A stretch of 64,000 bases of DNA from DATAES01 sp963802415 (GTDB lineage: Bacteria; Actinomycetota; Acidimicrobiia; Acidimicrobiales; JACDCH01), in contig CAWDIH010000001.1 in the NCBI GenBank assembly GCA_963802415.1, forward strand, positions 496,001 through 560,000. Direction: 5' to 3'. How positions within the stretch are numbered: position 1 is the stretch's first letter; every line of letters starts with the position of its first letter. This document shows, in pieces, positions 1 to 8,262 of this stretch. A program made the position numbers and the translations under genes. The notes below the pieces were generated by a model that did no database searches, was not told the DNA's origin, and saw only the letters and a program-made list of their open reading frames with translations.

Positions 1-68
1 ATCTGTTCGATCGGCGAACCGACGAGTTGCACGCGGGTCTTGTCGAGGGTTGTGAGATGGTCACTCAT
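1..68 (-). CDS. 5' end of an unidentified gene (partial)
   Basis: An ATG at 68 on the minus strand opens a frame that runs without a stop to the window edge. The 22 visible residues begin MSDHLTTLDKTRVQLVG. They are too few to assign a family. The gene diverges from the acetyltransferase that starts at 122, leaving about 53 bp for both promoters. No strong Shine-Dalgarno sequence is visible before the ATG. Confidence 0.35.
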   Translation of the reverse strand, partial: MSDHLTTLDKTRVQLVGSPIEQ

Positions 69-121
69 CCGGGGCGGACATGCAGACCGCTCGGTCACTG
101 GGCAACTATCGCCCAGTGCAG

Positions 122-721
122 ATGGAGACCAGGCGAGGGACACGCGTCGACCTGGATCGCGCATCGGAGGTGCTCGGGGAGGCGTTCGCCGACTATCCCT
201 GGACCCGATGGACGGTGGATCCCGAGAATCATCTGCTTCGAATCACCGCGTTGCAGCGGCTGGCGTTGCAGCACTACGGGTTGCCGTTCGGGCAGGTGTG
301 GGTGAGCACCGTTGACGGCGTCGTGCACTCCGTTGCCGTGTGGATGGACAGTGCCGTGGTCGTGCCCACCACCGTCGATGAGCAGCTACATCCGCTCATG
401 GTCACGCTCGAGGGTTCCCGCCACGATGCGTCGCTCGCAGCGCAGCACGACGTGCGCGACTGGCGGCCGGACCGTCGTCACTACTACCTCGGCACGATCG
501 GAACGACGCCCGCAATGCAGGGCAGGGGGCTGGCTCGGGCGACGTTGACGCCCACGCTCACGTTGGCCGACGACGAAGGTGTCTGCGCCTTCCTCGAGAC
601 GTCGTCTGCGTCGAACGTCGCGTTCTATTCGAAGCTCGGCTTCGAGGTAGCAGACCATCGTCGGATCGGCGGCGGCGGTCCCGACGTCTGGGCGATGCTC
701 CGTCAGCCGCACGCTGGATGA
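122..721 (+). CDS. GNAT family N-acetyltransferase
   Basis: Predicted acetyl-CoA-dependent N-acetyltransferase; the substrate is unknown. The C-terminal half carries the GNAT acetyl-CoA loop (motif A region reading GTTPAMQGRGLARATL) and then the motif B signature SASNVAFYSKLGFEVAD. I place the start at the ATG at 122 (199 aa), because it leaves room for a divergent promoter and the protein then begins directly with the usual N-terminal strand. An in-frame ATG at 80, behind a GGGGCGG stretch, would add 14 residues. The family call is firm; the function is not. Confidence 0.8.
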   Translation: METRRGTRVDLDRASEVLGEAFADYPWTRWTVDPENHLLRITALQRLALQHYGLPFGQVWVSTVDGVVHSVAVWMDSAVVVPTTVDEQLHPLMVTLEGSRHDASLAAQHDVRDWRPDRRHYYLGTIGTTPAMQGRGLARATLTPTLTLADDEGVCAFLETSSASNVAFYSKLGFEVADHRRIGGGGPDVWAMLRQPHAG

Positions 722-839
722 CGCGGAAGCCAGCCGGGCGACATCACCGCCCCGCACAGAGCACCACCACGGGATCGGCACATAGGCGCTGCCTCTACGG
801 CGTGCGCTACGGGCGGCTGTTGGGGCACGATGACGTCCG

Positions 840-2159
840 ATGGCCTGGCTGAGCGCATCCGATCAGCTGGAGTTGTTGGCCGCGGACGAGGCCGATCCGG
901 ACGAGCTGCGCGACGCCGGGATACGTCGATGCGAGGCACTCAACCCAGCGGTCGGCTTCCTGGTCGCTGCGCTGTACGAGCGTGCGCCGGGCGGCGTTCC
1001 CATGTTGCTCAAGGATGCGGGACAGGAGATCGCCGGAACACCGCATTGGGTTGGTCTCGCTGCGTTGCGCGAGGCAGGACACCGGTCGGCGCACACCACG
1101 GCACTCGCAGCGCGGTTCGAGCACGCGGGCTTCTCGATCATCGGGAAGTCAGCGTGCCCACTGCTCGCGAATGGTGTCACCACGGAGCCCCCAGGTTTCC
1201 CACCCACGCGCAACCCGTGGAATCTCTCGCGATCCGTTGGCGGATCGAGCGGAGGCGCTGCGGCTGCCGTGGCGTGCGGCGTCGTGCCGATCGCGCACGG
1301 CTCGGATGCCACCGGTTCGCTCCGCTTCCCCGCCGCTCTGTGCGGCTTGGTCACCCTCGTTCCGACTGCAGGGATCGTCGAAGCCGTCCCGCCCTGCGGC
1401 CGACCGCCCAACGGTGTCTGGCGTGACTTCGTCCTCGCCCGCGACGCTCGCGACCTGACCCTTCTGTTCGGGATTCTCGCCGGACCGCATAATCCCGAGC
1501 CTCCGAGATCCGATCAGCGTGTTCGGGTGTTGGATCACGACCCCGAACTCGGGCTCTCGGTCGATCCCGCGTGCACCCGAGCTGTCCACACCGTCGGAAC
1601 GCTTCTCGAGGAACTCGGCTACGACGTCGAGGCTGGATGGCCGGCCGCACTCGACACGCTGTGGCAACGCGTTGGCCAAGCGTTCGCGGTCACCGCCGAC
1701 GCCACCCGCCCACCGGTACTGCGGTGGATCGAGGAACAACTCGGCCGGCCGCTGGAAGACGGTGATGTTCCGAGCGACGTGATCGAAGCGGCCGAACGCG
1801 ACGAGGCGCGAACTCCCGCCGAACGTGAACGCGCTCGGTCCGTCATCGACTCTGCGATTCGTCCGCTCCTCGGCTGGTGGGACGACCACGACCTCCTCGT
1901 CACACCGGCGACGTTCATGGCCGGCTGGCCGCTCGGTGACCAGCCCGGTTATCCGGAGTGCGGGACGCTGGCGGCGCCGTTCAGTCTGACGGGCCAGCCG
2001 AGCATCGTCATCCCCGTGCTCGACGACGCCAGCCGAGCACCGGTCGGAGTGCAGATCGTCGGCTGGCGCGGCGGCGACGGCGAGCTGCTTCGGCTGGCCA
2101 ATTCGCTTCAGACCCACCTCGAGTGGCTCTCGTTCGCACCATCGGTATTCGCGACCTGA
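840..2159 (+). CDS. Amidase signature family protein
   Basis: Amidase of the Ser-cisSer-Lys class (439 aa), hydrolysing an unidentified amide. The catalytic set is visible: Lys58 in PMLLKDAG, Ser136 in the GGSSGG motif, and the nucleophile Ser160 in GSDATGSLRFPA. The spacing of 24 residues between the two serines is the one typical of the family. The expected GGGS is varied to ATGS, but the nucleophile is intact. The protein is shorter than GatA (about 480 aa) and no gatB or gatC lies nearby, so it is more likely a catabolic amidase than the tRNA amidotransferase subunit. A hairpin follows the stop codon directly. Confidence 0.85.
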   Translation: MAWLSASDQLELLAADEADPDELRDAGIRRCEALNPAVGFLVAALYERAPGGVPMLLKDAGQEIAGTPHWVGLAALREAGHRSAHTTALAARFEHAGFSIIGKSACPLLANGVTTEPPGFPPTRNPWNLSRSVGGSSGGAAAAVACGVVPIAHGSDATGSLRFPAALCGLVTLVPTAGIVEAVPPCGRPPNGVWRDFVLARDARDLTLLFGILAGPHNPEPPRSDQRVRVLDHDPELGLSVDPACTRAVHTVGTLLEELGYDVEAGWPAALDTLWQRVGQAFAVTADATRPPVLRWIEEQLGRPLEDGDVPSDVIEAAERDEARTPAERERARSVIDSAIRPLLGWWDDHDLLVTPATFMAGWPLGDQPGYPECGTLAAPFSLTGQPSIVIPVLDDASRAPVGVQIVGWRGGDGELLRLANSLQTHLEWLSFAPSVFAT

Positions 2160-2163
2160 GCGT

Positions 2164-2186
2164 GTCCCCGAGTGCCGATCGGGGAC
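2164..2186. terminator. Hairpin terminator after the amidase gene
   Basis: Perfect 8-bp inverted repeat: GTCCCCGA at 2164-2171 and TCGGGGAC at 2179-2186, with a 7-nt loop. It begins 5 nt after the amidase stop codon, between convergent genes. There is no T-run, as is common for hairpin-only terminators in high-GC actinobacteria. Confidence 0.5.
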
Positions 2187-2301
2187 GTGAGCAAGTGCGC
2201 TGAGTTGCCGGGCACACGGCGGGTTCGCGTCACCCCCGATGAGGCGTGTTGTCGCACCAGCTCGCAGCCAATCGTGGCCAAGCCGCGGCCATGGTGCGGC
2301 G

Positions 2302-2811
2302 TCATCCGTGTCGGTGCTTCCTCGCCGCCGCGCGCCGCTCGGCGCGGTTGAGGTGCCGCTCGACCGGGATCGCATCGCGCTGCTGTTCCCACGAGTCCGG
2401 GAGCGCGTCGAGCGCTGCCTGGGTTTTCTGTCGATCCGGAGGTGTATCGGTCTTCAGGGTGTCGAAGACGTCGTTGGCAACGACTGACGCCAGCATGTGC
2501 AGGATCTCATGGCGCTCGTACCCGGCCGCGAGGAGCCGCTTCGCGGTCCGCCAGACTTCTGGGGGGTTGTCGTCCCATAGCTGGTTGGCGACGACCTCGT
2601 GCATCGCGATGTGCAGCGCAGGGTTGATCGTCTCGCCGCGGAGGTGGATTTCGTGACGACCGGACTCGAGTGCGGCGTGTAGTTCGGGGTGCTCTGCCTC
2701 GATGAGGATGTGACGCTCGTCCGGGTCCGCCGGATCCAGCAACGCCAAGTCGATTTCCAGGTATTCGCCCGTTGCGGGCGGTACCGCGAAACGTGTGCGC
2801 TCTTCATCCAT
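2302..2811 (-). CDS. DUF1841 family protein
   Basis: Conserved protein of unknown function (169 aa). It shows the family core NPALHIAMHEVVANQLWDDNPP, a His-rich helix followed by a segment with a second HEILHML motif. The C-terminus is strongly basic (RAERRAAARKH). No signal peptide or membrane segment is visible, so it is probably cytoplasmic. Start ATG at 2811, with only a weak GGGTGG sequence upstream. It is convergent with the amidase gene. The family is recognised from its sequence pattern; its role is unknown. Confidence 0.75.
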   Translation of the reverse strand: MDEERTRFAVPPATGEYLEIDLALLDPADPDERHILIEAEHPELHAALESGRHEIHLRGETINPALHIAMHEVVANQLWDDNPPEVWRTAKRLLAAGYERHEILHMLASVVANDVFDTLKTDTPPDRQKTQAALDALPDSWEQQRDAIPVERHLNRAERRAAARKHRHG

Positions 2812-2902
2812 GCCACCCAGACGTTACGACCGGCTCCGGTAACGCGCACGAGACCAGTCGCGATCGCACAACCGCCCTGTACCCGGCAATCCCGCCGCTC
2901 GT

Positions 2903-3859
2903 TCAGCTGATGGTGACCACGACTTTGCCGAGGGCGTGTCCTTCACCGACATAGGCGAGGGCCTCGGGCACGTCGTCGAGTCCGAAGGTGCGGTCGATGT
3001 GGATGTTGACGTGCCCTGTGACGCACATGTCGGCGAGGGGCTCGAAGTGGGCGGGCCCCTCCTTCACGGCGAGCACGCCCATCCGGCGGCCGGTGAGCCG
3101 GCTGGCGATCCAGCCGATCGTCATCGCACCGAGCATCGCTCCTACGGACCCGCCGACGCACCGGTAGCGGCCGCCGGGGGCGAGCGCTCGGCGGCGGGCG
3201 AACATCGAGCGGTGCGCGACGAGATCCAGGATCAGGTCGTAGGGCTGGACGGGGCGGGTGAAGTCCTTGCTGCGGTAGTCGATCACGTCGTCGGCGCCGA
3301 GCGACCTCATGAAGTCGAGCTTGGCGGGGTTGTCCACCGCCGTGACCTGCGCTCCGAGTCGCTTGGCGAGCTGGATCGCGAACGAGCCCGAGCCGCCACC
3401 GGCGCCGTTGATGAGCACTCGCCGACCGGCCGCGGCGCCGTCGGTTCCTTGCAGCGCGATCGCTCCCCCCTGAGGGATCGTCGACGCCTCCGCGAACGTG
3501 AGCTCTGCTGGCTTGTGGGCGAGCGCCGACTCGGCCGCGACGGCATACTCGGCGAAGCCGCCCTTGAGCGCGAGGTTGTCGCCGTACACCTGGTCACCGG
3601 GCCCGAATCGACTCACGCCCTCGCCGACGCCCTCGACCCACCCGGCGATATCCGAGCCCAGCGTGCGCCGTGCCGGTGAGCGCAACCCGCCCAGCCGGGC
3701 ATACAGGGGCGAGCCTCGCAGACACTCCCAGTCGCTGAGGTTGACCGACGTCGCTGCCACCCGGACGAGCAACTGGCCGGCCGCAGGAGACGGCATCGGG
3801 ACATCGTCGACCCGCAGCACCTCTGGCGGTCCATAACGGTCATAGACGACCGCCCTCAC
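2903..3859 (-). CDS. NADPH:quinone reductase-like MDR oxidoreductase
   Basis: Zinc-independent medium-chain dehydrogenase/reductase of the quinone oxidoreductase type (318 aa), expected to reduce quinones or enones with NADPH. It has the N-terminal GroES-like fold (YDRYGPPEVLRVDDV, SVNLSDWE, LGSDIAGWVEGVG), then a Rossmann motif NGAGGGSGSFAIQLAKRLGA and the family strand GADDVIDYR. The catalytic zinc ligands are missing, as expected for this subgroup. The frame is open for another 73 codons upstream. I choose the GTG at 3859 because the conserved N-terminus starts there and GGAGAACGGGG precedes it as a ribosome-binding site. Confidence 0.85.
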   Translation of the reverse strand: MRAVVYDRYGPPEVLRVDDVPMPSPAAGQLLVRVAATSVNLSDWECLRGSPLYARLGGLRSPARRTLGSDIAGWVEGVGEGVSRFGPGDQVYGDNLALKGGFAEYAVAAESALAHKPAELTFAEASTIPQGGAIALQGTDGAAAGRRVLINGAGGGSGSFAIQLAKRLGAQVTAVDNPAKLDFMRSLGADDVIDYRSKDFTRPVQPYDLILDLVAHRSMFARRRALAPGGRYRCVGGSVGAMLGAMTIGWIASRLTGRRMGVLAVKEGPAHFEPLADMCVTGHVNIHIDRTFGLDDVPEALAYVGEGHALGKVVVTIS

Positions 3860-3949
3860 CCCCGTTCTCCGGTCCCAACCGTGCACCCGTCCACGCGGCG
3901 TGAACCTACCGGGGGGAGCCCGAGCACTCGGTCTGTGCCGCACCCAGAC

Positions 3950-4052
3950 GGGTGGCCCGGTGCCCAACCCATCCGGCACCGCGCCTCGAGCGATTCCGAA
4001 TGGCTGACCATGCAGCGGAGAGTCACGAGATCCGGCATTCCCGCCGGTGTGC
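3950..4052 (+). repeat. Dispersed repeat, copy 2
   Basis: About 100 bp that align with 4491-4600 at roughly 70 percent identity by eye. They share GGGTGGCCCGGTGC at the left end and a CCCGCCG block at the right end. The unit lies in non-coding DNA upstream of the oxidoreductase gene. A shorter, less certain relative ends near 2895. See the finding on these repeats. Confidence 0.5.
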
Positions 4053-4240
4053 GTCGGGTCGCTTGGGCGTCCTGTCATCCTCTCGATGACAGATCGCCCA
4101 GGCGTCGATGGCCGAGCGTTGCGTGAGGCCGAGGTTTTACGGTACCGCCGGGGCCGTCATCAGCGTCCATCCCATCCTCGTCGTGGTCGTTCCACGGCGC
4201 TGACTAAAGGCCTGCGACGCGGCCCAGCCATCATGGATAG

Positions 4241-4453
4241 GTGATTCCGACCGCAATCGTGGCGGGGCTTGCTCTGGGCATGTGGCTTCGATGGTGGGCC
4301 GTGTTGGTCGTCGCCGCGGCATGGGCTCTCGTCATCGGCGTCTTCATCGACGGCGCGGCGGTCATTGGCGCGTTCTTCCTCGGTGCTGCCAATGCTCTCG
4401 TTGGGGTTGCGTGTGGCGTGTGGATTAGGCGCCTCGCGAAACGAACAGCTTGA
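4241..4453 (+). CDS. Small integral membrane protein
   Basis: Hypothetical 70-aa protein that is almost entirely hydrophobic. Two long membrane segments are visible (about residues 5-30 and 35-60), followed by a basic tail RRLAKRTA that suggests a cytoplasmic C-terminus. The start is a GTG with a weak upstream GGATAG. It is isolated between two copies of a dispersed repeat. No family is recognised. It could be spurious, but the clean hydrophobic pattern argues for a real gene. Confidence 0.45.
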   Translation: MIPTAIVAGLALGMWLRWWAVLVVAAAWALVIGVFIDGAAVIGAFFLGAANALVGVACGVWIRRLAKRTA

Positions 4454-4490
4454 GCGGTGTCGGACAGCGCGAGACGTACCGCTCCCGGAT

Positions 4491-4600
4491 GGGTGGCCCG
4501 GTGCGCGACCCGTCCGGTAAAGCGCGCTTGAGCGATCGCGCGGATGGTTGACGATGGAGCGGCGTGTCGGGTGATCGGGCAATCCCGCCGCTGCGCGATA
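4491..4600 (+). repeat. Dispersed repeat, copy 3
   Basis: Diverged direct copy of 3950-4052. It starts with the same GGGTGGCCCGGTGC, continues with an alignable middle (AGCGAT, then GATGGTTGACGATGGAGCGG against AATGGCTGACCATGCAGCGG) and ends in GGCAATCCCGCCGCT. Those last 15 bases recur exactly at the end of the probable third relative near 2895. Confidence 0.5.
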
Positions 4601-4637
4601 GCACTCCGAACGGGTACTACGCGACCGGTGGCTTGCC

Positions 4638-5258
4638 TCAGCAGCAGTCCTCTGCGTGCTCGGCGGTGAGTGCCTCGCGGCCCTCGTGGATCAGGAAGGC
4701 GACTACCCCGAGGGCGGCGAGGGGATCGGCCCACCACCAACCCAGCGCGGCGTTCAACACCAGCCCGACGAGCACGACGATGGACAGGTACACGCATGCC
4801 GAGGTCTGGGCGCTGTCCGCTTCCACCGCCTTGCTACCCATCGCGACGCCAACCCGCCACTTGGTGCGGGCGAGCCACTGCATGACGACGACCGACACCG
4901 CGGTCAGGACGATCCCGACAATCGAGGAGTCCGGTTCCTCCCCGCTCACCAGGGACCGGACCGACTCGACTGCGACGAACGCGGCGAGCACGAAGAAGGT
5001 CACCCCGATGAGCCGCAGTGCCCGTTGCTCGACCGCGTCCGCCCGCTCGGGGTCGCGTCCCTCGGCATACAGCCGCCACAGGAGGACCGACGCCGACAAC
5101 GACTCCACGCCGCTGTCCAGCCCGAAACCAAGTAGCGCGCTGCTGCCCGCCGCCAGCGAGGCCGCAATCGCGACGATGCCCTCGATGACGTTCCACCCGA
5201 CGGTAAACCACGCGAGGAACAGCGCACGGCGCAGGAGCGGCCGTCGCTCGGTCTGCAC
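4638..5258 (-). CDS. Cation diffusion facilitator-type transporter
   Basis: Integral membrane cation-efflux protein of the CDF fold, about 206 aa from the GTG at 5258. It has the family's metal-site region GFGLDSGVESLSAS in the second membrane helix, a loop DPERADAVEQRALR, and four to five further hydrophobic helices. The later motif KAVEADSAQTSACVYLS matches the second ligand region. It lacks the C-terminal cytoplasmic domain of classical CDFs, which is normal for this short actinobacterial subgroup. The C-terminus ends in Cys-Cys. The frame stays open 74 codons further upstream, but those residues do not look conserved. The transported ion is unknown. Confidence 0.75.
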   Translation of the reverse strand: MQTERRPLLRRALFLAWFTVGWNVIEGIVAIAASLAAGSSALLGFGLDSGVESLSASVLLWRLYAEGRDPERADAVEQRALRLIGVTFFVLAAFVAVESVRSLVSGEEPDSSIVGIVLTAVSVVVMQWLARTKWRVGVAMGSKAVEADSAQTSACVYLSIVVLVGLVLNAALGWWWADPLAALGVVAFLIHEGREALTAEHAEDCC

Positions 5259-5711
5259 ACCGGCATGGTAGGCAGCGACCACCAAGTGGCGGTCAACTGC
5301 CCGGAACTGTGCGGCGAATGCTTCAATTTCGGGCGACCTGGATGTGCCTGAATGGAGAATGGGCTGACGCGACGACGTTGTTCGTAGCGCCCAGGGTGCT
5401 GGCGGTACGGCTCTTGAAGTGCATGCCGACTGAAGGGTCTGGCTGTTGAACGAACAGCCGCGCCGATCAAGCTGACCCACCGAGATCTGACTCGCCCGAG
5501 CTCACGATTTGGACGCAGACCCAACTTCGAGTCTTCCTCGACTCGATGCGCGGCGATCGTCTGTACGCCGCATGGTTGTTGGCCGCCACGCTTCGCCTCG
5601 CACCGGGACGTTGCAACCAATTCGAGTTGCAAGATGGTTGCAACGAACGCATCCGCTCTCCGTCGACCGCGTCGTGACTTTATGAACGAGCACGTCAGTC
5701 GAGGGGGTGGG
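5259..5711. other. 453-bp intergenic region with hairpin and triple GTTGCAA motif
   Basis: No convincing gene is seen on either strand. It holds a hairpin (GGCTGTT at 5441-5447 pairing with AACAGCC at 5453-5459, 5-nt loop) and three copies of GTTGCAA at 5610-5616, 5626-5632 and 5638-5644. Their TTGCAA cores are self-complementary. It borders a tRNA-Leu gene, a common integration site, but no integrase or att duplication is visible. Confidence 0.4.
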
Positions 5712-5795
<84 letters not shown>

Positions 5796-5842
5796 GAGTG
5801 ACAAGTCGGTCACGATACCAACCCCGCATACAGTGTCGCCCC

Positions 5843-6502
5843 GTGGGTCTGTCCGGGTTCGAGCGGCGTCTCGAGCGCATGGTCGAAGGCGTGTTTTCCC
5901 GGGCGTTCCGCAGCGGTCTCCGGCCCGTGGAACTCGGCCGGCGGCTCGTACGAGAGATGGACGACAACCGATCTGTCGACGTTCGTGGCCGCACGGTCGT
6001 CCCGAACCACTTGACCGTGCTGCTGAGCGCGGAGGACAACGCGCACTTCGCAGAGATCCACGACACGTTGTTGCGCGAGCTGTGCGACGCCGCCCGTGAG
6101 CATGCACGCGACGAGGGGTACACCTTTCTCGGCCCAGTCGAGGTCGAGCTCGTCGAGGACGACCGGATGCACACTGGTGCCTTCCAGATCGAAACCCGTA
6201 TGCGTGAAGGGGCTGGCGGCAGCGGTGCCGGCAGTCTCGTCCTTCCGACGGGTGAACGAGTGGTGCTGGGCGAGCGGATCATCAGTGTGGGACGGATGCC
6301 CGAGTCGAACATCGTGCTCGCAGACCCGAATGTCAGTCGCAACCACGCCGAGATCCGCCCCCGGGGAACCGGCTATGTCGTCGTCGACCTCAGCTCCACG
6401 AACGGCACGAGGGTCAATGGAGTCCGTGTGCAGGAGCAAGCGCTCACCGACGGTGACGAGCTTTCCTTCGGCAACACGAGAATGCGCTTCGAAGCCAGCT
6501 GA
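5843..6502 (+). CDS. fhaA: FHA domain protein FhaA (DUF3662 + FHA)
   Basis: Phosphothreonine-reading scaffold for the PknB pathway (219 aa). The N-terminal DUF3662 domain occupies about residues 1-120 (GLSGFERRLERMVEGVF, RPVELGRRLVREMD). The C-terminal FHA domain (about 140-215) has the phosphopeptide-binding motifs GRMPESNIVL, SRNHAEI and STNGTRVNG. The linker between them is much shorter than in mycobacterial FhaA. The frame is open back through the tRNA gene. The GTG at 5843 is chosen because the conserved GLSGFERR motif starts there. It is the first gene of the envelope cluster that runs to pknB. In relatives FhaA binds phosphorylated cell-wall proteins; here that role is inferred. Confidence 0.9.
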   Translation: MGLSGFERRLERMVEGVFSRAFRSGLRPVELGRRLVREMDDNRSVDVRGRTVVPNHLTVLLSAEDNAHFAEIHDTLLRELCDAAREHARDEGYTFLGPVEVELVEDDRMHTGAFQIETRMREGAGGSGAGSLVLPTGERVVLGERIISVGRMPESNIVLADPNVSRNHAEIRPRGTGYVVVDLSSTNGTRVNGVRVQEQALTDGDELSFGNTRMRFEAS

Positions 6503-6540
6503 GTTCGTGCCGTCACAGGCCACGCGTAGGCTCGCCGCCG

Positions 6541-7032
6541 ATGTCGGAGCAGGTCCTCAACGTCCTCAAGTTGTGTCTGCTCGCGCTCGTTTATCTGTTC
6601 CTGTTGCGGGTCGTGCGGGCAGTCTGGGCCGAGGTGGCTGCACCCAAAACCGCCCAAGCGGCCGGGCGAAGAGGCCGTCGACGAGCGCCTGTGAGCGCGC
6701 CGGCGGCTGCACCCGCGCCTCGGCGCGGCCGTCGCTCGCGAGGCGCCGCGACCGAGCTCCTGGCCGTCGAGCCGGCAGCGAACGCAGGCCGGCGGTACCC
6801 CCTCGGTGACGAGATCACCGTCGGACGAGCCGCTGGATGCCAGGTAACCGTGGACGACACATACGTGTCGCAACTCCATGCCCGCGTCTTCACACGTGAC
6901 GGCCAACTCCTCGTCGAAGACCTCGGTTCGACCAACGGCACCTACCTGAATCGCGTCAAGGTGTCAGGTCCGATGGCGATGCAGAAGGGCGATCGGCTGC
7001 AGGTCGGCAACACAGTGCTGGAGGTTCGATAG
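6541..7032 (+). CDS. fhaB: Membrane-anchored FHA domain protein FhaB
   Basis: 163-aa protein with an N-terminal membrane helix (about residues 8-30), a basic Ala/Pro-rich linker (30-75) and one FHA domain (80-163) with VGRAAGCQV, VSQLHARVF and GSTNGTYLN. It corresponds to mycobacterial FhaB/FipA, which docks to phosphorylated partners in division. Its TAG stop abuts the ATG of pstP with no gap, so the two are co-transcribed and probably translationally coupled. Confidence 0.9.
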   Translation: MSEQVLNVLKLCLLALVYLFLLRVVRAVWAEVAAPKTAQAAGRRGRRRAPVSAPAAAPAPRRGRRSRGAATELLAVEPAANAGRRYPLGDEITVGRAAGCQVTVDDTYVSQLHARVFTRDGQLLVEDLGSTNGTYLNRVKVSGPMAMQKGDRLQVGNTVLEVR

Positions 7033-8262
7033 ATGGTGGCCCAGCTCCGTTGGGGAGCGGCCACCGACGTCGGTCGGGTGCGGTCCGGCAACGAGGACGC
7101 GAGCCTCGCCAACGACTACGTCTTCGCGGTGGCGGACGGCATGGGCGGTCATCGCGGCGGTGCGGTCGCGAGTCGAGTGGCGCTCGAGTCGCTCGAAGCG
7201 AGCTTTACCGACGCGTCGAGCGACGCGCTACTTGCCGCAGCCCGCGATGCGAACGACGCAGTGTTCGAACGGGCCAACGACGACCCCGAGCTGCAGGGGA
7301 TGGGGACGACGCTCGTCGCCATCGCTCCCGTCGAGGACGACGACCTCGTCGCATGGGTTCACGTCGGTGACTCCCGCATCTATCTCTTCCGCGACGGCGA
7401 GCTCCAGCAGCTGACCGAAGACCACAGCCTCGTCGAACAATGGGTACGGGAAGGAGCGATCTCGCCCGAAGAGGCGCGGTCGCATCCGCAGCGGAACATC
7501 CTGACGCGGGCGCTCGGCATCGGGTCCGATGTCGGCATCGACGCGGGCACCGTGATCCCATACACCGGTGACCGCTTCGTGTTGTGCAGCGACGGTCTGT
7601 TCAACGAGATCGACGAACCGCGTATCGAGTCGACGTTGCGCCGTCTGGCCGACCCCCAGGAGGCCAGCCGCGACCTCGTTCGTCAGGCGCTCGACGGTGG
7701 CGGTCGCGACAACATCACGGTGATCGTCGTGGATGTCGTCGACGACGACGCCGTGATGACCGCAGCAACCGCGGCGAGCAGTGGGACTGTCGAGGGACAT
7801 GCAGAGGCATCGGCCGCGCAGGCGTCGAAGGTCGGCCGCCGGCAGAAGAAGAAGGACGGGGAGCGCGAGCCTCGGCCGCGACGTGTCACCTGGCGCGTGG
7901 TCCTTTTCGCGCTGCTGTTCCTCGCCATCCTGGCGGGCGGTGCCGCGGCCATCGGCTACCAGGCCCGGCACACGTACTACGTCGGGTTCAGCGGTGACTC
8001 GGTGGTCATCTTCAAGGGCAAGCCAGGCGGCACGCTGTGGTTCGACCCGACCCTCGAGCGTGACACCGGGTTGACGCGGGCTCAAGTCCCGGCGTCCGAG
8101 ATCGATCGGCTGACCAACGGTCAGGAAGAAGGCAGCCTCGCCGGTGCAGAGGCCTACGTACAGAGCATCCGCGACCGCACGACGACCACGACAACGACGA
8201 CCACGACAACGACGACCACGCCCACGACAGCTCCGACCATCGTCGCGACCTCGACCGCATGA
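7033..8262 (+). CDS. pstP: PP2C-type Ser/Thr protein phosphatase PstP
   Basis: Metal-dependent protein phosphatase (409 aa) that opposes PknB. The cytoplasmic PP2C domain (about 1-240) shows the metal-binding signatures GNEDASL, ADGMGGH, CSDGLF and GGRDNITVIVVD. A basic linker is followed by one membrane helix (about 285-310). The extracytoplasmic part ends in an almost pure threonine tail (about 380-395), encoded by short tandem ACG/ACC repeats. The stop overlaps the ATG of rodA by 4 nt (ATGA). The extracellular region is small and has no recognised domain. Confidence 0.95.
   Translation: MVAQLRWGAATDVGRVRSGNEDASLANDYVFAVADGMGGHRGGAVASRVALESLEASFTDASSDALLAAARDANDAVFERANDDPELQGMGTTLVAIAPVEDDDLVAWVHVGDSRIYLFRDGELQQLTEDHSLVEQWVREGAISPEEARSHPQRNILTRALGIGSDVGIDAGTVIPYTGDRFVLCSDGLFNEIDEPRIESTLRRLADPQEASRDLVRQALDGGGRDNITVIVVDVVDDDAVMTAATAASSGTVEGHAEASAAQASKVGRRQKKKDGEREPRPRRVTWRVVLFALLFLAILAGGAAAIGYQARHTYYVGFSGDSVVIFKGKPGGTLWFDPTLERDTGLTRAQVPASEIDRLTNGQEEGSLAGAEAYVQSIRDRTTTTTTTTTTTTTTPTTAPTIVATSTA

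Noticed and set aside
5259..5480. Upstream extension of the cation transporter to 5480
   Set aside because: The extra 74 residues are polar, not conserved-looking, and have no ribosome-binding site; the membrane protein begins at the later GTG.
8170..8225. Tandem short repeats resembling a small repeat array
   Set aside because: They encode the threonine tail of PstP in frame and have no spacers, so they are not a CRISPR or mobile element.
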